A DNA stretch of 54,425 bases from Candidatus Acidiferrum typicum (GTDB taxonomy: Bacteria > Acidobacteriota > Terriglobia > Acidiferrales > UBA7541). This document shows, piece after piece, positions 39,710 to 48,907 of the stretch. The stretch spans positions 32,001-86,425 of the forward strand of contig DLMH01000047.1 in the NCBI GenBank assembly GCA_002478115.1. The letters are read 5' to 3'. A model generated the notes under the pieces. It had not been told where the DNA came from and searched no databases. It worked only from the letters and a program-made list of their open reading frames with translations. Positions within the stretch are counted from its first letter, which is position 1. Each line of letters starts with the position of its first letter. The position numbers and the translations under genes are program-made.

Positions 39710-39772
39710 GTGGCTACCATTTCTTGTAGCTTTCTCAATATCTTCCATTATTTATAGGTAGGGGGTAGCCAC
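39710..39772. repeat. Inverted repeat flanking AT-rich segment
   Basis: The 9-base arms GTGGCTACC and GGTAGCCAC are exact complements. The 45 bases between them are AT-rich. It could be an operator or a relic of a small mobile element. Confidence 0.35.
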
Positions 39773-40021
39773 AGCTACGGCGGTGACTCTCGCCATCAAT
39801 TTGGATGGCGCACGCGTTCCGCCAGCGCTAGCGCTTGCGCCCCCACGCTCTTGCGCCTTCCTCAGGCCTTCCGTTTTACCAACCAGACCCACCCTCCTCA
39901 AATGTGCGAAAAATAGCGTATGTTATCCGAACGTTATCGCATCCTGCGATCAGCGTACTATTCGCCGCACAGCCTATATCAACCAGCCGCCTCTTATCTC
40001 CAGGTCCGCAGTGAAAACGAG

Positions 40022-40053
40022 AAAGGGCGCCCTAAGACTTCAGGGCGCCCTTT
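40022..40053 (-). terminator. Intrinsic terminator of the second TonB-dependent receptor
   Basis: A 12-bp perfect stem (AAAGGGCGCCCT with AGGGCGCCCTTT, 8-base loop) is followed on the minus strand by TTTCTCGTTTT. It lies 42 bases after the receptor stop codon. Confidence 0.85.
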
Positions 40054-40095
40054 AGATTGCTTCGCCTGCTCATCACAGGCATCTCGGTTAAGGTC

Positions 40096-43000
40096 TCAGA
40101 AGATGAACTTCAAAGACAATTGCAGTGACCTTGCGTTGCTCGTGAACACCTCATTGAACTTGTCGAAGACACCCGTTTGTGGTTCAAACGCGGCACGCGC
40201 CGAACCAGTAATACCAATACTGTTCACATTGTTGGTTGAACCGCCGATGAATTGCGCATGGTTCAGAACGTTAAAAGCCTGCGCGCTGAATTCCACCTTG
40301 TACCTCTCGGTGATCGAGAAGCGCTTCAGCGCAGTCAGATCGAAGTTGTTGATCGGGGGCATTTGTAAGGTGTTGCGCCCCAGATTTGACTGCGCCCCGT
40401 AGTAGGCCTGGATGTATTTCGCTGTTGGATTGTTCGCCAGATACGCCACAAGATTGTCCATTACATCAAATGTTTCCCCAGCGTAAGTTGAATTTGTTGA
40501 CTTGGCAGCTTGATTAAAGGCATTCGCCAGTGTGCATACCCCCGCAGCAGCAGGAATGGCGCTCGTGCAAAGTGGAGTCACGCCGCTACCGGTGTTTCCA
40601 ACGCCGCTAGCATTCACGATCGCGCGATCTCCTGCCGAGTCTCCATTCAGGTTGGCATCCACTCCGTCTTGCACCGTCCCCCACTCGCCAGACTGGTAGG
40701 TGTAAACGGGTGCGAATTCCCAATTGCCGAGCGTATTGCTCACTAGCTTACTGCTGCCCTTGAAGTACGGCAGGTCGTACACTAGAGCCAGCGTAAAGCG
40801 ATGGCGATGATCGAGTGCGGAGTTTGAACGCTCCTGCGCCAAGTTGGTGAAGTCTTCTTGACGGCGCGGCGTGATGTCTGTCGTGTGGAAGTCGGCCGTG
40901 CTGTTATCAATCAGGTGGCTGTACGTATACGACCCGACGAGTTGCAGGCCGTGGCTCATGCGTTTCGTAAGTTGCATTGCCAAGCCGTGATAGATGGAAG
41001 AACCGTCTGGTTTGAATGCAGTTAGTGCAACTTGGTTGAAGCCGTTCTGATCGTAGATGGGCACGATTCCGTCGCCGTTGTTGTATGAGTACCACCAGCC
41101 GATACCACCCAAGTTGTACGGCAGTGCGTCCAGAGCAGCCTGCGTGGGAGCCGTTGTGTACGTCGGCAAGAAAACGGTCGAGGTTGTTGCATCAGCCAAG
41201 TTGACGATTTCCTGCATGTCCAGATGGATTCCCCTGGTCCCAACGTAACGAATCTCCCCCGTGTAGTCTTTCCAGAAGCTGTGCTGCACTCCCAATGTCC
41301 AGTTAATCGACTTCGGGTCCTTGACATTGTAAGGATAGTAGGTCGAGGTGGCCGCTCTGGCCGCCGCCGCCGTAGGATATGTTGTGACCCCACCCGCTCC
41401 AGGTGGCAGGCCGCCGTTCGCTAAGAAATTGGGGATGTTTGCGGTTGGGTTTGTGTTTTCCGTTACGCTCAATTCCGGCGGCAAAGACAAAATGCCGATG
41501 TTGTCGTAGTGCACATCATACCCAATTCCGAAACCGCCTCGAATGGACGTAGTTCCGGATTTCCCCGGGGAATACGCGAACCCAAGTCGCGGAGCCCAAT
41601 CGTTCTTGGGCGCTTGCGGTGCGACAAAGTTCATGAGTCCAGGTACGCTTGCTATGTTGTTCAACTGCTGCGAGCGGATGCTGAACGGCGTTGTGGTGTA
41701 CTCGTACCGCACGCCGAGGTTTATGGTTAAGTTTTGCGTCGCGCGCCAATTGTCGTTAACGAACCAATAAATTGCCGACTGGTCGGCATAATAGGTGGAT
41801 GCGCCAACGCTCCTCTGCGATATGTAGTCGGGACTCAAGTCCTCCAGGTACTGATTGAGCGAATTATACTCGTAATCGCCGCGGGCGCGCTGTGTGAACG
41901 ATTCCGGAGCGATCAACTTCCGTCCCTCAAGCCCCAACTTTAAGGTGTGCCGGCCGCGCGTCCAAGTTACGGCATCCGTGGCCTGGTACGTGTTCTGAAT
42001 CGTGAATTGCGGGGCATTCGGGTCCGGCCCTATGTCGAGGCCACCCAGAGAATATAGGGTGATATTGGGAAAAGAATCCAATCCGGGAAAAGCGAAATTG
42101 CCGGCGGGCGTCGTATTGAAATAACGGTTGTAGCCTAGCCGGAACTCATTCGTCAAAGTTGGGTTGAATGTGTGGTAGTAGTTGATCGCCACCAGATGAT
42201 ATTTATTCGGGGTGGGAAGATAGAAGGCTGGTAAGGTTGCAGCCGTGTCAATTCCCACGGCCGAGTTGTAAATGTACCGCCCGCGTATTTGGTCCTTACT
42301 CGAGATGTTCCAGTCAATGCTCCCCAGCGCTGCCCAGTAGTTATCATAGTTTGGTCCGGAGAAGGTAAGTACGCCCTCCGGCACTTGTACGCCACCAACC
42401 GTTTCGTAGCTCTGGCCTGTTGTGCCGTTCGAGTCCGGAATTTGCGCCGTACCGCAGAGGTTTGTCTTCAGCGCTACATCCTCAACAGTAGCTGCCGGGG
42501 CTACGTATTTCTTCAGGATGCCCAGGTTTGGTTGCGAGATCCCGCTGGCGCTCGCCAAAGCAGTATATCCGGCCGCCGTTGGCGCGCAGACAGGCGCGCC
42601 GAGAACGGTGGCCACGCCAACAGGGTTGTACTCGACGGAGCCGAAGAAGAATAGCTTGTCCTTCAGGATCGGCCCGCCAAACGTCCCACCCATTCGGTTG
42701 TCGTCGTAGCGCTGATTGGAAGTGTAACCATTGTTTTTCGTGGCTTGGTCGATGGCGTTGAAGTTCCTGTTTTGGGAGTAGAGGTAAGTCGACCCGTGGT
42801 AGGAGTTCGTCCCACTCTTAATGACCTGATTGAACTGTCCGCCTGAGGAGTGCCCGAATTCCGGCGAATATTGATTCTGAAGCATCGAGAATTCAGCTAC
42901 CGCATCATTCGGCACGTACACCAAAGGCCCGGTGACGGACTTATCGTTATTGTCCACACCTTCGATCGTAAAATCGTTGTTTCGAGGCCGCTGCCCGCCG

Positions 43001-43554
43001 ACACTTGGTCCCGTTCCAGCACCAACTGATCCGCTGCTTCCCACGCCGGCGCTCAAAAGGGCAAGGTTCAATACCCCAAGACCTGTTGTTGCCGTGGGGA
43101 GATCCGCCATTGTCTTTTCATCAAAACTGCTGGCCAAGCTCGCGCTTGTCGTGTCTAGTGCCGGAGTTGCCCCCATTACCTCGACGGTCGACACCGTACC
43201 CTTCACCTCCAGGGTGATCATGAGGGTTTCGCTTTTATTCAAGTCGATCCTAAAATTTTCTACTCTCGTCGATGCAAAATTTGGCGCGGATGCTGTGACG
43301 TTGTACGTCCCCGCAGGAAGGTTATTCAACCTAAATTCTCCCATGGAATTGGCCCGTGTCGGATACTTGGCGTAGGTATCGACGTTCACAGCCTCAACTG
43401 TCGCATCTGGAACAACCGCGCCGCTTTTGTCAAAAACGGTGCCGACAAGGTCTCCGCTAATGACCTGCGATTGCGTTACCCCAACTACGAGCAGGCTTAG
43501 TACGAAAACCGCTAGACCTACAAAGGCCACGAGGCCTCTAAAGCCATACCTCAT
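40096..43554 (-). CDS. TonB-dependent receptor with carboxypeptidase-regulatory-like domain
   Basis: This is a 1152-residue outer-membrane protein with a signal peptide (LAVFVLSLLVVGVTQSQ), a regulatory-like domain (GTVFDKSGAVVPDATVEA ... EFRLNNLPAGTYNVTA) and a plug (RPRNNDFTIEGVDNNDKSV; EFGHSSGGQFNQVIKSGTN). A large barrel follows, ending in LQLSLKFIF. It is similar in plan to the receptor downstream but distinct in sequence, so the two probably import different ligands. The ATG at 43554 follows AGGAGGG; an in-frame ATG 12 codons upstream lies beyond this ribosome site. No SusD-like partner or sigma/anti-sigma pair is adjacent. Confidence 0.9.
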   Translation of the reverse strand: MRYGFRGLVAFVGLAVFVLSLLVVGVTQSQVISGDLVGTVFDKSGAVVPDATVEAVNVDTYAKYPTRANSMGEFRLNNLPAGTYNVTASAPNFASTRVENFRIDLNKSETLMITLEVKGTVSTVEVMGATPALDTTSASLASSFDEKTMADLPTATTGLGVLNLALLSAGVGSSGSVGAGTGPSVGGQRPRNNDFTIEGVDNNDKSVTGPLVYVPNDAVAEFSMLQNQYSPEFGHSSGGQFNQVIKSGTNSYHGSTYLYSQNRNFNAIDQATKNNGYTSNQRYDDNRMGGTFGGPILKDKLFFFGSVEYNPVGVATVLGAPVCAPTAAGYTALASASGISQPNLGILKKYVAPAATVEDVALKTNLCGTAQIPDSNGTTGQSYETVGGVQVPEGVLTFSGPNYDNYWAALGSIDWNISSKDQIRGRYIYNSAVGIDTAATLPAFYLPTPNKYHLVAINYYHTFNPTLTNEFRLGYNRYFNTTPAGNFAFPGLDSFPNITLYSLGGLDIGPDPNAPQFTIQNTYQATDAVTWTRGRHTLKLGLEGRKLIAPESFTQRARGDYEYNSLNQYLEDLSPDYISQRSVGASTYYADQSAIYWFVNDNWRATQNLTINLGVRYEYTTTPFSIRSQQLNNIASVPGLMNFVAPQAPKNDWAPRLGFAYSPGKSGTTSIRGGFGIGYDVHYDNIGILSLPPELSVTENTNPTANIPNFLANGGLPPGAGGVTTYPTAAAARAATSTYYPYNVKDPKSINWTLGVQHSFWKDYTGEIRYVGTRGIHLDMQEIVNLADATTSTVFLPTYTTAPTQAALDALPYNLGGIGWWYSYNNGDGIVPIYDQNGFNQVALTAFKPDGSSIYHGLAMQLTKRMSHGLQLVGSYTYSHLIDNSTADFHTTDITPRRQEDFTNLAQERSNSALDHRHRFTLALVYDLPYFKGSSKLVSNTLGNWEFAPVYTYQSGEWGTVQDGVDANLNGDSAGDRAIVNASGVGNTGSGVTPLCTSAIPAAAGVCTLANAFNQAAKSTNSTYAGETFDVMDNLVAYLANNPTAKYIQAYYGAQSNLGRNTLQMPPINNFDLTALKRFSITERYKVEFSAQAFNVLNHAQFIGGSTNNVNSIGITGSARAAFEPQTGVFDKFNEVFTSNARSLQLSLKFIF

Positions 43555-43978
43555 ATGCCCTCCTGGTTTCACGAATCTAATAGGGAGCAACCAACTAATG
43601 TCTAATTTCTAGGCAAATGCACCACCATATTGCATCTGGCCTTTGGGCCCACGGCCATATTACTAACCATCTTATTTTGTTCCACATATAGGAACAGAGC
43701 AAATCGCAGAGCGCGTCAATCGCGAAGCCAAATCCACTCAAACATAGCCCCTATGAAAATTGGAATAAATTGCCTGTACCTGACCAGACATGACCTTGGG
43801 TGCGGCTACTCCGCAGCACGGACCCGGAGGATCGGACAAACGTTCCCAGGCATTACCCCAGTCACTTCACCGGCTCCTGCACTCGAAGAAGTCCACGGAC
43901 GCTCCACTGGCCCCAGGATCAAACTGCAGTCACTCTTAATCTTGAAGACGGAGGTGTCAACAACCTAACGACGGGGAT
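43555..43978. other. Intergenic region upstream of the second receptor
   Basis: The part near the receptor is AT-rich and should hold its promoter on the minus strand. A short dyad, TGTTCC with GGAACA at 43678-43696 around ACATATA, could be an operator. The part towards 43978 holds only small frames without coding character. Confidence 0.4.
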
Positions 43979-44638
43979 TCAGACCGTATGCCTCACGCGT
44001 TCCGCCAGGGCTCGCGCCCGCTGTCGCGCGATTTCCACAAACCGCGAATCCCCCGCGATCTGGTCCAGCAGCGGCAGCGCTCGCTGGGGCTCCGGCAAAA
44101 CTCCCTTGCTCATGTCGCTCTCAAATTGCAGCAGGGCGTCGTTCACGCCAAGCCGGTCATACTTCATGCGCCTCTTCAGCAAGTCGAGCAATTCCTGCTG
44201 GCGCGCCAGTCCCTCGCAAATCTGCAGCAAATGTGTCGCCTGTGTGTTGAGCGTGTAATTGAACTTCACTTCGTACGATTCGCCCGGCGCTTCCCAGCGG
44301 AACGTCTTTTCCCCCAGGTTCGCGATCTTCCGGTGTACATCCAAGTCCAGCCCCTTGAAATGCTTCAACTGCCCGGCCAAGTCGAAAATCTTCGCGCGCA
44401 GTCCCACGCCAACCTCAAATGGTGTCGATCCCGCGTCCTCGTCCAACTGGCGGATTTCATAGCTAGCATTCCCGGAGCTCTCCGGAATCTTGATCTCGAT
44501 GAACTCTGGCACGCTGGACTTGAACACCCGCCGGTACGTAAAAACACTGCCCGCCGGCGCAGCCACAGCGGGCATCGCCGCTGCCCACATCGATAGCGCC
44601 AGCGAGAAAATCACCACGCGGCGGAGGAGGAAGCTCAT
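43979..44638 (-). CDS. Secreted protein of unknown function
   Basis: The 219-residue protein has a signal peptide (FSLALSMWAAAMPAVAAPAG). The mature domain starts with a beta-rich part (VFTYRRVFKSSVPEFIEIKI, then YEIRQLDEDAG) and ends in helical, Arg-rich segments. I recognise no family. Its ATG overlaps the stop of ruvC (ATGA), so it is translationally coupled to a DNA-repair gene although it is secreted; this may be only operon packing. Confidence 0.7.
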   Translation of the reverse strand: MSFLLRRVVIFSLALSMWAAAMPAVAAPAGSVFTYRRVFKSSVPEFIEIKIPESSGNASYEIRQLDEDAGSTPFEVGVGLRAKIFDLAGQLKHFKGLDLDVHRKIANLGEKTFRWEAPGESYEVKFNYTLNTQATHLLQICEGLARQQELLDLLKRRMKYDRLGVNDALLQFESDMSKGVLPEPQRALPLLDQIAGDSRFVEIARQRARALAERVRHTV

Positions 44639-45237
44639 TGGTTTGTTAAGATACCGGCGGCGCGGCGGCCTGTTGCGTGACCCGCCAGCGCACCCACCGG
44701 ATTGATTTTTCGTTCACCGGATGCCGCGCGTTGCACGCCGAAGCGCCGCTGCAACTGCTCCGCCTGAATATGACACAAGGCCACGGCCAATGCGTCCGCC
44801 GCGTCCGATGGTTCCGGCGTTTCCTTCATTGCCAGCATGGCCCGCACCATGGCCTGCATCTGCTTTTTGTCGGCTTGGCCGTGTCCCGCAACGCATGCCT
44901 TCACTTCGCGAGGTGCGTAACTGAATACCTCCACGCCGTGTTCCTCCGCCGCCAGCAGCACCACGCCGCGCACTTCCGCCAACCGCAGCGCCGTTCTCAT
45001 ATTCAGTGCCGTGAAAACCGATTCCACCGCCATCGCCTGTGGCGCAAATTCCTCCAGCAGATCACAAAGCAGCTTGTGCACGTCCTGCAGCGCCGCTCCC
45101 CTCGACGCCTTCTGACGTTTCGCCGCCACGCGCAGCGCTCCATAGTGCAGCACCCGGCACGTCTTGCCGTCGCTCTCAACGATCCCGTAACCCGTGGGGC
45201 CCGCCGACGCCGGATCTACTCCCAGCACGCGAAACAT
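44635..45237 (-). CDS. ruvC: Holliday junction endonuclease RuvC
   Basis: The 200-residue resolvase cuts Holliday junctions symmetrically together with RuvAB. Acidic catalytic residues are visible in VLGVDPASAGPTGYG (Asp7), MAVESVF (Glu) and EPSDAADALAVALCH (two Asp). The basic loop PREVKACVAGHGQADKKQM is the usual DNA-binding element. The ATG at 45237 (MFRVLGVDPA) is the conserved start; an extension 26 residues longer is unlikely. It lies downstream of the YebC-family gene on the same strand, an arrangement seen in many bacteria. Confidence 0.93.
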   Translation of the reverse strand: MFRVLGVDPASAGPTGYGIVESDGKTCRVLHYGALRVAAKRQKASRGAALQDVHKLLCDLLEEFAPQAMAVESVFTALNMRTALRLAEVRGVVLLAAEEHGVEVFSYAPREVKACVAGHGQADKKQMQAMVRAMLAMKETPEPSDAADALAVALCHIQAEQLQRRFGVQRAASGERKINPVGALAGHATGRRAAGILTNQ

Positions 45238-45341
45238 TCTGGCCTTCCCGTCTTCGTTCGTTTTCTCGCCCACTTTTGCTAGTTTACGGCGAACCCCAAC
45301 CCTCTTCCACCACATTCTCGCGGCAAAACAGTCCTGAAAGC

Positions 45342-45372
45342 AAAACGGCCATCGAGACTCGCCCGATGGCCG
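45342..45372 (-). terminator. Intrinsic terminator after the YebC-family gene
   Basis: On the minus strand CGGCCATCG and CGATGGCCG pair around a 9-base loop and are followed by TTTTG. It lies between the YebC-family gene and ruvC, so ruvC is probably transcribed separately or by read-through. Confidence 0.8.
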
Positions 45373-45389
45373 CTTCTGAAAAACGTTGC

Positions 45390-46145
45390 TTAGTTTGCGC
45401 TAACTGCCGCCTGAATTTCCGATTCGTCGATATCGAAGTTGGCGTACACGTGCTGCACGTCATCGTGTTCTTCCAATGCTTCCACCAGCCGCAACATCTG
45501 CGAGGCCTGCTGCCCGGTTAGCTTGATGTAGTTTTGCGGCACCATGCCCAGCTCCGCGGAAGCAGGTTTAATCCCGGCCTTCACCAGCGCTTCTTTCACC
45601 GCCTCCAGTGATTCCGGCGGCGTCACGATGTACCACGCCGACCCCTCGTCCTTCATATCCTCGGCGCCTGCTTCCAACACAATGTCCAGAAGCTTGTCTT
45701 CGCTCGCGGCTTCCTTGGGAACGTTGAGTTCCCCTTTGCGGTGGAACATCCAACCAACCGCGCCAGCCTCCGCCATGTTTCCGCCATTCTTGCTGATCAT
45801 GTGGCGGAACTCGCCAACGATTCGGTTGCGATTGCTAGTGACTACCTGAATCAGCATTCCCACGCCGCCGGGGCCGTACCCCTCGAATGTCACTTCTTCA
45901 AATTGCTCGCCTTCCAGTTGGCCTGTGCCGCGCAATACTGCCCGCTCGATATTTTCGTTGGGCATGTTTTCGTTCTTCCCGGCCAGGATCGCCGTGCGTA
46001 AGCGTGGGTTGGTGTTGGGGTCGCCCCCCCCAATGCGCGCGGCGATGGTGATTTCGCGGATCAGTCGCGTGAAAATGCGGCCGCGCTTTGCGTCGGTGGC
46101 CGCCTTCTTGTGCTTGATTGTCGCCCACTTTGAATGGCCAGACAT
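45390..46145 (-). CDS. YebC/PmpR-family protein (TACO1/DUF28)
   Basis: The 251-residue protein starts with the invariant MSGHSKWATIKHKKAATDAK and carries the family segments GGDPNTNPRLRTAI, GYGPGGVGMLIQ, NGGNMAEAGAVGWMF and AELGMVPQNYIKL. The family was long described as transcriptional regulators. Recent work links members to translation of proline-rich or difficult sequences, as for mitochondrial TACO1. The length is typical. It is followed by ruvC. Confidence 0.93.
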   Translation of the reverse strand: MSGHSKWATIKHKKAATDAKRGRIFTRLIREITIAARIGGGDPNTNPRLRTAILAGKNENMPNENIERAVLRGTGQLEGEQFEEVTFEGYGPGGVGMLIQVVTSNRNRIVGEFRHMISKNGGNMAEAGAVGWMFHRKGELNVPKEAASEDKLLDIVLEAGAEDMKDEGSAWYIVTPPESLEAVKEALVKAGIKPASAELGMVPQNYIKLTGQQASQMLRLVEALEEHDDVQHVYANFDIDESEIQAAVSAN

Positions 46146-46401
46146 GACAATTCCTCTTCTTATGACTTGTGGCCCTGTTCAGGCCATGCGATTTTTGGCT
46201 TGGCCGCGGGCCCCTCTCGCGGCACACCCGGTCGCGGGGATTCGTCCTGCGGAAACCTGCGAGCCGAGTGCCAACGGTGCGTTAATGACCCGCCGGTAGC
46301 TACCCCTGAATCTACGGCCTGTCAGGCGCTAGGAGTCCAAACCACGCCAGTCTAGCACACCCGCGCCTGCTCCGAAACCCGCTATACTTGACCTTCAAAC
46401 C

Positions 46402-47667
46402 ATGGTCGCCATTCCTTCGCCACAGTCGGATCTTCCCCGCCCCGCTGTCGCCGTGCGTCGCCTCAAGGTGCTGATTCTGTGTTCTCACGTTGTTCCCTAC
46501 GCTTCCCCCCTCTTCCGTCATCTGGCACAAGATCCTCGCGTGGAGATCCTGGTCGCCTACTGCAGTCTCCAGGGAGCCGAACGCAGTCTGGACCCTGAAT
46601 TTGGCGTTGACGTCCAGTGGGATGAGCCCCTGCTCGACGGCTACCCGTGGGTCGACGTGTCAAACAAGGCGTCTCTGCCCAATGTGGGTTCTTTCTTCGG
46701 GCCGTGGAATTCCGGACTCTGGTCGCTCATCCGTGGTGGTTCCTTTGACGCCGTGGTGATCTACACCGGCTACATGTGCGCCGCCTTCTGGCAAGCCGTC
46801 CTGGCTGCAAAAAGCCGCGGCATCCCGGTGGTGATCTCTTCCGATTCCACTGTCCTGCAGCCTCGCAACCAGGCGCGCTGGAAAAGGCCCATCAAGCCCT
46901 TCATTCTCGGCAGTGTCTACCGCAGCGTGGACGTCCTGATGGCCGGTTCGCCCGCAGCTGCTCAATTGGCCACCCGACTGGGCATGCCCCAGGAGCGCAT
47001 CATTGTCATCCGTTCTGGTGCTGACAAAGATGCTTGGATCGCACGCGCCGAAAAGTCGGATCCGCTCGTCATTCGCGCTTCCTGGAGTGTGCCTTCCTGT
47101 GCGCCGGTCGTTTTCTATTGCGGCAAACTTCAGCCCTGGAAGCGCCCGCTCGATCTGCTCCGCGCGTTTGCCAAAGCCAACGTCGCTGGCGCGTATCTTG
47201 TGTTCGCGGGTGACGATGCCCTTCGCAAGGAATTGGAAGATGAGGCGCGCCATTTAAACGTGCAAGACCGCGTCCGTCTGCTGGGTTTCGTCAACGTCTC
47301 GCAACTCCCCGGCTATTACAGAGCCTCCGACCTTTTTGTCCTTTGCTCGGATTACGATCAATGCCCGCTCGTCGTGCCGGAAGCAATGTTCTCTGGGATT
47401 CCCGTCATTCTAAGCGATGCCGTGCTCGGTCGCCTGGACATGATTCACGAAGGCAAGAGCGGCTACTCCTATCCCTGCGCCGATGTCGATGCCCTCCTCG
47501 TCATTCTCAGGAAAGTGCTCTCTGATCCGGCTCTTCTTGATCAGTTGAAAGCCGGTGTGGGCCGCCAAATGGAGTCTTGGACCATGGCCGATTGCCTGGA
47601 TAGTTGGTTGGGCGCCATTGAGATTGCTCATCGCCGCAAGCCAACCTCTGGCGGGAGGGTTGCTTGA
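46402..47667 (+). CDS. Glycosyltransferase, GT4-like (GT-B fold)
   Basis: The 421-residue protein has two Rossmann-like halves. The N-terminal acceptor half starts at LKVLILCSHVVPYASPLFRH. The C-terminal donor half has VVFYCGKLQPWKRPLDLLRA and CPLVVPEAMFSGIPVILSD, where the Glu of the PEAM motif contacts the nucleotide sugar. It is probably involved in surface polysaccharide or glycolipid assembly. It opens a cluster of glycosyl- and methyltransferase genes. A TATACT box at 46383-46388 sits close upstream, without a good -35. Confidence 0.85.
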   Translation: MVAIPSPQSDLPRPAVAVRRLKVLILCSHVVPYASPLFRHLAQDPRVEILVAYCSLQGAERSLDPEFGVDVQWDEPLLDGYPWVDVSNKASLPNVGSFFGPWNSGLWSLIRGGSFDAVVIYTGYMCAAFWQAVLAAKSRGIPVVISSDSTVLQPRNQARWKRPIKPFILGSVYRSVDVLMAGSPAAAQLATRLGMPQERIIVIRSGADKDAWIARAEKSDPLVIRASWSVPSCAPVVFYCGKLQPWKRPLDLLRAFAKANVAGAYLVFAGDDALRKELEDEARHLNVQDRVRLLGFVNVSQLPGYYRASDLFVLCSDYDQCPLVVPEAMFSGIPVILSDAVLGRLDMIHEGKSGYSYPCADVDALLVILRKVLSDPALLDQLKAGVGRQMESWTMADCLDSWLGAIEIAHRRKPTSGGRVA

Positions 47668-47734
47668 TGCTGTCGCACTCAGCGCATGGCGTTCACCATG
47701 TCCCCGGACTCCCTGCCCTCAAGAAGAGTTGATC

Positions 47735-48907
47735 GTGAAGCTCCTGCTCTATTCTCATTTTTTTGCGCCGCGTATTGGTGGCGTGGAAACCGTAGTGATG
47801 TCTCTTGCCAGAGGATTGTCCCAGTGCCCCAGATCCGGCCCGAAAGGCGAGTTTGAGCTTACTCTTGTGACCCAGACTCCCTGCGGTTCTTTCGACGATT
47901 CTTCGCTTCCTTTCCTGGTGGTGCGTCAGCCCAATTTCAAATCTCTTCGCAAACTCATTCGCTCCGCGGATGTGATTCACGTGGCCGGTGCTGCCATTTC
48001 TCCCATCTTGCTTGGACTTGTGTTGCGAAAACCCGTGGTCGTTGAACACCATGGCTTTCAGACCATTTGTCCAACCGGGCAGTTATTTCAGGAGCCTGAA
48101 AACATTCCCTGCCCCGGCCATTTCATGGCGGAACGCTTCACACATTGCCTCGCTTGCGCGCCTACACCCAGACCTTTTGCGTCCTTTCGTCTCTGGCTGC
48201 TTACCTTCTTTCGGCGGTTCCTTTGCCAACATGTCGCCGCGAACATCACGCCAACCAACTGGCTGGCCGGTATGCTTCAATTGTCTCGAACCGAAACCGT
48301 TCCCCATGGTCTCGCGTTGTCGCCCCCGCTTCTGCGGCTTCCTGCCAGCCGCCCAGTCCCAGTGCTCGTTTTTCTGGGCCGCATTGTGACGACCAAAGGA
48401 CTTCTTTTGCTCCTGGAAGCAGCGCGCCTGCTGCAGCAGCAGAATCGCCTGATCGAACTGAAGGTCGTCGGTGACGGCCCCGAACGCAATTCGCTTGAGA
48501 GACTCGCGGAGGAGTGGAAGCTCGCCACGCAGGTGCGTTTTCTCGGGCGGCTTCCCGACTCTCAAATCGCCGATCTCCTCGCTTCGGCCGACCTTCTGGT
48601 CGTTCCCTCTCTCGCCGGCGAAGTTTTTGGTATGGTCATTGCTGAAAACATGCTTCGTGGTATCCCTATCTTGGCCTCCGATCTCGGCGCCTTCGTCGAA
48701 GTCTTGGGAAATGCCGGGCGCACGTTCAAAACCGGAGATTCCGCCGACTTGGCTCGTCAGATCGTTCAACTTCTCGACGACCCCGCTGCCTCCCAGCGCC
48801 TCGGCGTCGCGGCTCACCAAAGGGTGCGCGATTTCTTCGCTTTGAGTCGTATGATAGAAGCACACGCCCAAATTTATAGACGTCTTGCGCCGGACGGGAC
48901 CGCGTGA
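47735..48907 (+). CDS. Glycosyltransferase, GT4 family
   Basis: The 390-residue GT-B enzyme begins VKLLLYSHFFAPRIGGVETV, the glycine-rich acceptor loop of GT4 enzymes. LVFLGRIVTTKGLLLLLEAA and SLAGEVFGMVIAENMLRGIP form the donor site with the EX7E-type glutamates. A cysteine-containing segment in the middle (TICPTGQLFQ ... CPGH ... HCLACAP) recalls zinc-ribbon-like inserts in some actinobacterial and acidobacterial GT4 proteins. The GTG at 47735 is preceded by AAGAAGAG. The stop overlaps the next start. Confidence 0.87.
   Translation: MKLLLYSHFFAPRIGGVETVVMSLARGLSQCPRSGPKGEFELTLVTQTPCGSFDDSSLPFLVVRQPNFKSLRKLIRSADVIHVAGAAISPILLGLVLRKPVVVEHHGFQTICPTGQLFQEPENIPCPGHFMAERFTHCLACAPTPRPFASFRLWLLTFFRRFLCQHVAANITPTNWLAGMLQLSRTETVPHGLALSPPLLRLPASRPVPVLVFLGRIVTTKGLLLLLEAARLLQQQNRLIELKVVGDGPERNSLERLAEEWKLATQVRFLGRLPDSQIADLLASADLLVVPSLAGEVFGMVIAENMLRGIPILASDLGAFVEVLGNAGRTFKTGDSADLARQIVQLLDDPAASQRLGVAAHQRVRDFFALSRMIEAHAQIYRRLAPDGTA

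Larger units (their letters stand above)
39507..40095. other. Intergenic region between the two TonB-dependent receptors
   Basis: This 589-base stretch should hold the promoter of the downstream receptor on the minus strand and the terminator of the upstream one (40022-40053). An inverted repeat, GTGGCTACC at 39710-39718 and GGTAGCCAC at 39764-39772, flanks 45 AT-rich bases. A 12-base palindrome AGCGCTAGCGCT lies near 39825-39836. Small reading frames on the plus strand show no coding signature. Confidence 0.45.
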
